Shown here: in pieces, positions 24,301-34,300 of the stretch
Numbering within the stretch: position 1 is the stretch's first letter
Layout of the letters: each line of letters begins with the position of its first letter
From: Marthasterias glacialis
Lineage: Eukaryota; Echinodermata; Asteroidea; Forcipulatida; Asteriidae
DNA length: 64,000 bases
Assembly (NCBI GenBank): GCA_911728455.2
Contig: OU452228.1
Span: forward strand, 16,196,104 to 16,260,103
Reading direction: 5' to 3'
Translations under genes and position numbers: made by a program
Notes under the pieces: model-generated
What the model saw: only the letters and a program-made list of their open reading frames with translations
Databases searched by the model: none
Told to the model about the DNA's origin: nothing

Positions 24301-27300
24301 CATAACAGGAATTGAAAAATAATTAATTTAAAAAACAGAAAAGTTTCACAGATTTTCCTGCATTATTACGTTTTTTAACAAAAGGGGCATTTATGAATGG
24401 GAATAAAAGAGTAGTGTTTCGGTCTTCAACAGCCTTTTAAAACCTTGCAGGGTCGTGGCCGTGTGATAGAGGACCTCGCCATCTGCTTGGTCCTTTATTA
24501 CACGGCCACGACCCCCTGCAAGGTTTTAAACTGCTGCTGCAGACCTTGGTCACCGATCTTTTATTGCAGTAGTCATGAGCAGTGTCCTGGATACTTAAAA
24601 TGTTTTATGTTTTGTCACACACAAGCATGTCCTGGCCATGTGATCTAGGGCATCAAACTCAAGTTCTGGTGGCTAAGTCACCAGAGTGTGGGTTCGAATC
24701 CCGGCCGTGCCACTTGTGTCCTAGAAAATAGGTGGTACCAGAAAATACCAGGAAATCCTGGAGAGAACTGGTTATGTATGTTTTTCTCAGTGGTTGATCG
24801 GGCTGGTGTATGAAATATTTTTTTAGTTGTAGATGTCGTCGCTTCAAATTAAGTTTGAAACGAAAATTAGTTTCAAATAAATTTGAGCACTTCTTCTGTT
24901 TGACTCCTCAGGTGTTACTGGTTACCTTGGCAACAGCTCTTCTGAGTTACCCCAACCCATACTCCAGACTGAATACAAGCCAGCTGATAGCGACTCTGTT
25001 TAAAGAGTGTGGCCCACAAGATGCTATTGGTTTCTGGTAAGACATGTGTCATTCTACTTTGTTAAGCCGCGTTCGCAGTGGATTAATATTTTACCGAGAC
25101 CATGGGTAACTTCCAATGGGTAAATCATACCGATGTCCGCACTTATTATTTGACGTGGGTAAACTGACGTAGACGATGGTGAAACAAACCAACTGAGGCA
25201 TCAGCGTGGATTATAAGCTGCGTCACGCATCAATTTTACCATCCCGCGGTCAACGCGCGACCAACTAAACCAGCCTTTGCGTTCGAACCGGCTGTAGTAT
25301 TTTTACTGGCTGGGTTTTACTGGGACGATGCGTCCGCTCTGGACTTTTTGACTCGGTTAGTTTGACCAGGATAGTTTACCTGGGTAGAAGGTGGCCGGTT
25401 AAACTACCCATTGGACTCAGTTAAGTTTAGAAGGTGGCCAGTTAAACTACCCATTGGACTCAGTTAAGTTACCTGGGTGAAATTTTCCTGGGGCTGTTCG
25501 TAGTGGACTTCAAATAGTCAAGTTACCCATTTGCGCTGTTACTTTACCCCCAAAATTTCAATGCGAACATGGCTTTAGTCAGGCTGCTGGAGTATGAAGA
25601 TTAACCCACCTACTTTCATGACTCTTGGTAACAATGTCCAGCCAGTGGACCAACCATTTAAAACTATTCAGCTGCATGGGCTGTATATGGTGGCATGGTG
25701 CCATACTGTGCTCAGAACTAACCATGTATATGTGTGTGCTGTGTAGATGCATTCACCACATGATATTGGAGGCTGGTGTAGTATCATTCAAAACGACAGT
25801 GGATGATATTGATTGGTCGGACAGTAGGAGGGATAATTTTGGTTTGTTCTTCACTGTCACTGCTTGTAACTTAACTGAGTGAATTAAAAAAAAAACTTTT
25901 TGAAAAGTATATATATAAAGTATAAATTAAAAAAGCAAAAACTATATGCTCAACGTTTTGTTAGCCCAGCTAGAAAAGGTCACAAGATCTCTACGTGGGA
26001 ATTGAACTTCCTTTCTAGAATAGTTGTCTCAACCATTTGAACATAAATGTTTCATTTCCAGAATATCGATGCTGAATAACAAAACACAATATTTATATTC
26101 CAACATAAATTTAATCTAAATGACTACATTTCTTTGTTTACAATAACCCAACTGTCTGACCGTTCAAGCATTTTTGGTCCCAAATCTTTTAGTGACTACA
26201 ATCGGACATATGGAAGAGTGGATCAGCGATGGTACCCATCAGCCGTTGCTCAAGAAGGTTTAATATCTGCAATGTGGCAATTGCCACTAGCCATGGTCCT
26301 ACAGGGAGTTCTGACCATCTTCACCTTTGGCATGAAGGTACATGTAAAGGCTGGTAAAGTTTGGGTAATGTCCGATGTGATGTTCATGCTTCAACAAAAT
26401 AAATACTCCAAAAACTGAAAAGTTACGCCTGTATGCGAAAACGCACTCTTAAATTTGCATTTATACTTTGCCTCAGTTCAAAGGTTTTCAAAACTTATTC
26501 ATGGAATATGCTTTTAAATTCATCTTTAACCTCTCTCTAATGGAGGGTGTGACGTTCATGCTTCAACAGAATAAATTCTCCGTAAACACAAAAGTTATGC
26601 CTGTATGGGAAAACAGGCTCTTAAATTTGCCTATAAACTTTGCCTCAGTTCAAAGGTTTTCAAAACTTATTCATGGAATATGCTTTTAAATTCACCTTTG
26701 ACCTCTCTCTGAACTTTGACACCATAGGTTCCAGCAGGTTTGTTTATTCCTACCATGGCAGTGGGTGCAATAGGAGGACGTATGCTGGGTATAGCAATGG
26801 AGCAGCTAGCTCTGTGAGTAGTTCCAGAAGTATGAGGAGATAACTATAGGGAAAAAATGAGTCAAACTTTTTCACTCATTATAATTTTTTTTTATTAGAT
26901 TATGGTTTGGGTAAAAATGAGTGAAGAAGTGGCAGTTGGATGCGGTATAGACCTTTCTGCTTGGCATGGATGGCCAAATGTAGCAGAACATTCAAGTCTT
27001 GTTGACGGACGTTGTGACCAAGTTCAACATTGTTGCAAACTTTCTATTTAAAGAAAATACATCCCAATATTGATTGGTTTGTTTCTGACAAAATTAATAA
27101 CATTTTTGCAAACTGTGATTATCTGTTTTTGTTTTGCATTGATGGCTCCTTTCCATCTTGGTTGGCAAAAACTTGGGCTGTGACGTTGCAAAAGGTCTGT
27201 TTTCAGTAGATTTAAACTGGAGTTGTTTGTATCCATTATAATCAGATTTTAAAAAGAGATGATTGTATCCATTATGCCAATGTGTTGTGATAATAGTGAC

Positions 27301-30300
27301 TAATAATCACCACCGAGACACAAACATTTTGGTTGGGATAGTTTATTGTTATTGTTGTTGCATGGGAGAGGGCCGGCATTAGTCTGCTCTGGGGTAGACC
27401 TGTCTGCAATCGTATGAGACCATCAGAAATGCGTTGGCCTGAACTGATTTCTGAATGCTATGCACTGACTCTGCATCAAGGAATGTATATTTAAAACCAT
27501 GCACTGTGATCTGGGGTCGATTTTACAAAGCACTAAGATTCATCTTAAGATGAGTTGTCAGTGTCACCATAGTAATTTGTATTGTGACATCACACTTCCC
27601 TTAGCAACTAAGAGTGATTTGCAGTTAAGATCAATCTTAGCTCTTTGTGAAATCGAGCCCTGGTCATCTAAAGCCGACCTCAGGTCAACCTTGTGACGAC
27701 ACAGAACAGTGGGCGACTGACTTTTCAGGATGAGTTAAGACCGTCAGGAACAAATCAGTCTCAAATTGTTTACGACCTGAGTATAAGTACGACAATGTTG
27801 AGACCATCGGAATCAGTCTCAAGAGTAGAAAAATTCAAACTTCTGCGACGTGTTCCATGGTTTACTCCACGACATTCACACGATTTCTAAGTTATAGTGA
27901 CCTCAGCATTAATTTTCTGCTTGATCCCGACGGTTCCGTCGCAGCGCAAGCAAAACCGAGGTCGACCTGAGGGCAGCTTCAGGGAAACAAACAAAATTGT
28001 TGCTGATGGAAGTTGATCTCAATAGACCATTGTAGACAATGGGTTCATATATCAGTGCTTCCTTTTGGTTTTCTGACATGCTTCAGGTACGATCCAGACC
28101 TATGGATATTTACAGGGTGTTTTTATGATGGTAAATGTATCACACCAGGACTTTATGCTATGGTAGGGGCGGCTGCCACACTGGGCGGAGTCACACGTAT
28201 GACGAGTAAGTTTACTACACACATAGCTCACTGTGTGCCACCATCTTTGCTTGATGCACTCTGCACTGAATGTCTTACCAGGGAATGACTTCCCTTGTTT
28301 GGCTGAATGGTACACAAAATGTATCTAAAGCTACTCTAAAAGAAACACAATTCTTTTAATCAATATTAGCATTCAGTGCGCACAAAACATGCTCAGTCAA
28401 TATGTTTCCTCATGAAAACTTGCTGGATAAAATCCTTCGCAGACTACAACTGTTAAAAGGCAGTGGTCGTTTTGTGCCAAATTTGTTTAAATAAATAGGA
28501 GCAAAAACAAAAGAGGCTGACCTCAGATAGTTGACATCATTTGAACATTTTTTAAAACCCTGGTGTCAGCCACGAGATGATAAAATTCAGCAGGTCCTAC
28601 CAAATATGGCCATAACTTTTTTCAATGGGCCAAAAAAGCCAAGATTCCTTGTATACCTCACCCCTGGTATACCCCACAAGCCTGTAAACTTTCATTGGCC
28701 AGACCCTAACCACTGCAGAGTAAGGAGTGTTGAAAGACAGCAGCCACCTGTCTCCGTGCAGTAATTGATTGACCCTTGTGCTAAGGTTCATTGGCACAAG
28801 GCGGTATGCACTTTGTGAAAACAACTTGCGGCCGCACACTGATCATAAATAACACAAGTCTAAGTCTTGACTGGCACTCCAATTTACCCACATGGTCATG
28901 TAGTGTAGTTTTGGGCTTGCATAGGGGGGTTATTGACCTAAAAGACAGGGTGTTGACAAAAAATCAGCTTGTGGATACACAGCGCAAAATTTTCATTGTG
29001 GAGGACCTGAGGGTTTTAAACAAAGTATCAAGGCAAATTACACCATCACTACCCCTGTTCAGCTGTTCTTAAGGAATCCTGAAACCATCTCAACTCCTTA
29101 GGAGTATGCAGCACCAACAGCCACAAAGGCACACACGAATCATTCACCTCAACAATCTCTACCCTTGGAGGTAGTCCCACTACCTTGGCTGATGGGATTC
29201 AGTCACAGTAAAGTGTCTTGCCCGAGGACACAAGTGCCATGACAGGGATTAGAACCCCAATACTCGTACGACTGAGTTACCAGACCTTGTGTCATGGTGT
29301 GCTAGACCTCCCAGCCACTACTTGCTATCTGTGTATCTCTCTGATTTTTCCTTTTGGTAGTTTCCCTTGTTGTCATCATGTTTGAGCTAACGGGAGGTCT
29401 GACGTACATCGTGCCATTGATGATTGCCTGCATGGTCAGTAAATGGGTCGCTGATGCGTTCGGCAAGGATGGAATGTATCCTTTGTAATGTGCTTAACAC
29501 ATAACTCTTTTAGTCTTAGGCAGATCAGGGACTTCATTGGATTTTTTTGTGAAACCTCTTAAAGGAAAGCGGATGTCCATTACAATGAAAAGGCTGAATT
29601 TCTTTTCATTGTAGTTTTTTGTTCCATTAAAAAGTGAGTAAAAGTTTTCTTCTTTTTTTAAAGGAATGTCATAAGGAATGTTTATCGGTCGACTAAAAAA
29701 TGAATGCATGGTGGTCTTCATGACGTAAGTTCGGGGGAAAAAAAAGGCCTTAGTCTGGTCCCTTGATATTGCTAATTATAACTTCGCTGCGTTAACATTT
29801 CCAATTGACTCAAAATACACACAATACGTCAGGGCGGCAGCACGGTCAGGCTATGCACAGGCGACAGAAGCTCCTGACCTTACATCACAAGTTGGCTTAT
29901 GTTTATGCAAATTAATGCTACCATTGGAGGGGCGGGTTCGGTACTCGAAAATCTTCAAAATTAATTTCAAAATGTATACAAGAAATATTTTTACAAAAAA
30001 GGTGTATTTACACTCCAAAAATACATTTCTTAATTTGTAATGAATAAAAACTCTATTTCACATGTCCTTTGAAGACAAAGTACAGGGCTGGTATGAATAC
30101 AGAAAACAAATAATTATTTTCGTTCTGAAAGCTCATATCAGTACCAGTCCTTCAGAGAAATGCTTCACTCTGAAACAATGTCAAGGTCAAGAAAGTAGCA
30201 TTTGAAGCCTCCTAAAGTCACTGTAGGCTTTTTCAATGCCACAATCAGAGTAAGCACATAAAGGAACTATTACTGATAGAACATAAATCGTTTCTTTATT

Positions 30301-31314
30301 CTTTTCACTAAACTGACCAACGAATTTGATGAAGTTTTGACAGGTTGGTTGTGTGGTGTTGTAATGGGCTTTATTTTTGACAGCAAGAGGGCGCAATAGT
30401 AATTCCATTTTGAAAGTACAAAAATATCTCAAAACATTAAGAATACAAATTTTCCCAGCAAATATCTTACACTGATTACACTGTAAAACTGTCAATAAGA
30501 AAACCCTCAAAAGTTGTATATTAACTGCTTTATTAGAAGTCTAAATGCATCTGGTTTACCACACTATTTCTAAGGTTAGACCCCCAATCTACCTCCAAAG
30601 GGGGCCCTCTTGCAGTAAAAAAATATTGCCTGTTGAAAACTTGAGGATGGGAGTAAACTTATTCTTCAAAAAAACAAAGATGTAATGTACCTTTAATTTT
30701 TGTTTAGCCCTAATGCGTTAACGCCATTGAAATTTTTCCGAGAGGTGGATAAAGTTGATAAGGGAATTAAATTGCACCATCATGAAGTATATTTTTGTTA
30801 TATCTGTAGACGGCAATAAATTTGTTTAATCTTTAACTGGTACTCAGCTATGATGGCCACATACATTTGAATGGTTACCCATTCTTGGACAGCAAACAGG
30901 AGTTCATGCACACAACTTTAGCATCAGATGTTATGAGCCCCAGGTAAGATAAATTATGGCAAAATTGTTTTACTTAAATGACGCTTGTCATAATCTCAGT
31001 AAGATACTCATGGCATCACATGTTTACAAAAAAGCCACACATCATGGACTTCATTCAGACACAATTTATCGAGAGGTTTCACGTGACGTCACCAGAGACA
31101 TTTTTTCTAATGGTGCGTACACAAACAGACGCTGGAAATCATTCAGCAGACGACGCGTCAGTCCAACATGGCTGCAAAATTAACTCTGTTAACAGAGGAG
31201 AGGTATTGAGAAACTGCATGGAGGGAAGGCCCAGGATAAGCCAAGGCTTGTTGCAGTGGCCAAACTAGGGTAAAATGTTAGGGGGCACAAGGGGGTGCAC
31301 CATTTTTTCTAGGG

Positions 31315-31355
<41 letters not shown>

Positions 31356-34300
31356 TCTGGCCAATTAAAAATATATACATTTCATAAACGAGCCCCTTTT
31401 CAGCGCTCTTTTTCAGTGCTGTTTTACTGTTTTTTATCAGACAATCCGACGCGGAGGTGAAAATAAATACACTGCGTGTAAATAGAAAAATAGTTGACTT
31501 AAAAAACATTGAAATTACTACATAAAAGCTTGTAAAATGTAATGGTTTAATCTGGTAATTTGTTCATCTAAAAAGTCCAGATTTCAAATGAGGGCCACCT
31601 GGGAGTTGGGGGGGGGGGGGGCACGGACATCAATTTGATAACAGCAAAATGGACGCATCTCTAAAATTGTTCTGCTGTTATTTGTACGATACTTGAATTT
31701 GCGTTGAATTGAGATACAAAATGTCAAATTAGCCTGCCAGGGAATATCATGGAAGGTACAAAGTCACTCTTTTTGTAAACAAGGTGACATGTCTTTAGAT
31801 GTTTCAGTTTGGCAAGATCCATCAAAAACAATTGTTGCAATAATCAAAATAAGCAATGATAATTTTGAGGGTCTTTGTGTTCTATTTTCTCGAGATTGAC
31901 TGTAATGTTCTTTCAATTTTGATCTGATTTTTAAAATTTTATTTCTCCCTCAGAATATAGTAAGACTGTTATTATAAAGCCTGAAAAAAGTCTTAAAAGC
32001 TTATACCCTATATGTGACTCAGCCTGTGTGAATGAGACACTTTGAGGTAAAAATATAATTTCAATTTCATCATGTAGGGCATCTTCAAAGAATTAAAACG
32101 ACACCACACTGACCTCTACAGAGTTTACGGTTCCAATCCAGAACAGTCAACTCTGTAGAGGTCAGTGTGGTGTCTTTTTAATCCTTGGAAGATGCCCTAC
32201 ATGATAAATTTGGACTGAAAGTTTTACCTCAAAGTGTCTCATTTACACAGGCTGAGTCACATATTGGTCTGCCCTTAAACACGATAAAAATGTCCTAATT
32301 TTTTCCCCCAAAGGTCAAATATCATGTCTGCGTATGCTATATCAGGCTTGTGTACATGTATTGCTTGAATAATAAGTTTGTAGGGTTATTTATGTACCAA
32401 CATAAACTACTTGATATTTTCTGAACTGCAGACGGAATGATCCCCCTCTCTTCACCATCACAATGGACTCCATGACAGTGGAAGAACTGGGTGAGGCATC
32501 TCAAGTAGTTTTTCTTTTACATGGTGTTTGAAATTTGAGTGAAAGTATGCCTAAGATTTTTACTGTAAAGCCCCAGCTCAGCATTGGAAAGGGGCAAAAA
32601 ATAAATGTTAATAGATTTACATATACCATACATGGTATATATAATGATGGTAGAAAAGTTCCTTGAAATATTTCTGCCTGAAGTGTTATAGTTTTTGAAT
32701 TATAAATGAAATAAGATCCAAAACTAGTTTTTGTCTCGGTGAGACGAAAACATTGCCTGTAGGAATGTGTACAAAAATGCTGAATGCATTTTTACCATTT
32801 TCTCACAAATGGAACAAATGAAATGAGTTGACATTTTCACAGGTTTGTTTCCTTACATATATCTTGATTTGTGCAAAGAATGGAATCATTCAGAATGGAG
32901 TCAGTTTACCAATGTTGAGTTGAGGCTTTAAGTCTGCATATTTTCAATGGCAAGTTTCTCTTCCACCATGATAGAGATAGCCGTGTTATGAAGTCGTCGA
33001 AGTAGTTATTGTTATGAAATCTCATGCACGTTTTTGTAATAGTCTGTGAGTGTTATCACTACCCTTTATTTTCTCCATTGTACAGAGTTTCAATTTCTAT
33101 TGAAAATGTTTCCCATTTCAGAAAACCTGACAACGGAAACACTCTTCAATACGTACCCAGTGATCGTATCAAAGGATTCACAACGTCTAGTGGGAGTGGT
33201 GTACCGTAAAGAGCTAATACATGCATTGAGTAAGTATCAATCAACTGGTACCCCTCCCCGATCATGTGTCAACCAATCAGGGTTCAATTTTATAGAGCTG
33301 CTTAAGCAGAAAATATTGCTTAACAATTTTCTGCTGAGCAGAATTAAGCAGGAGACCAGTCACGAAGTGTACATGTGACATCGTTGTTTGGCTGGTAACC
33401 TTATTCTAGTAAGCATAATTTTATTGTGCTTAGCTACTTTTTTGTGCTTAAGCAGCTCTATGACATTAGGCCCAGGTTCAATTTCATAGCACAAAAAGTA
33501 GCTCAGCACGAGCAAAATAATGCTTACCAGAATAAAGTTCCCGGCCAAAATAGCATGTCATGTGTACAATCTGTGACTGGTATTTTGCTTAATTTTGCTT
33601 AGCAGATAATTTTTAAGCACACTTTTCTGCTTAAGCAGCTCTATGAAATTGGGCCCAGAATGTCAGAACACTCGTTGCCATTGATGAATATTTGTTGATC
33701 TATCTAGAACAAGCCAGGAAGACCAAAAGTGATGCAGTGAGTCAGTCTAAAGTCTACTTCACAAGCCTAGTGCCTAAGTTTCCAGTACCAGGGATACCAC
33801 CACACCTCAGCCTAGTCAACATCCTAGATGCTGTAAGTAATAGCTCTGTAGTCCTTTCACTTTTGTAAAAATACTACACTGACGTCCTGGACATGAGGGT
33901 CCATTTCTGGGGCGGAAAAATTTCAGAGCTCTGTGAATCAAATCTTACTTGTAAGAAGCTAGTAATCTCACCGGTTTAACATTCAATGGCCGCATACAGT
34001 TTTTCGATGGTGGGTTTTGGACGTCAGATATTCCTCATAAATCCGTCATTTGTGAAATAATTCAGCTCTCAATGTTAAACATTTCTGCAAACTTTAAACA
34101 CAGTTCATCACGCAAGCCTAGTATGTGTGTGTTTTGCGGGTCACCATACACTGACCGCACAGCACTATACATGCAGACAAAATACGCGCAACCGTCCCGC
34201 GCCAATACGCTAGGAATGCGTATGCACGAAAATCATGTTTGAGAGAACGAACAGAATGGAAACTTTTTGGTGTTAAGAGCTGAATTATTTCATGAAAAAT

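Noticed and set aside
28013..28080. Upstream extension of ClC exon 12 frame
   Set aside because: The junction CTTCAG|G at 28086 fits the phase and homology; upstream residues do not match the family.
31275..31460. Glycine-rich frame over the G homopolymer
   Set aside because: Simple-sequence artefact.
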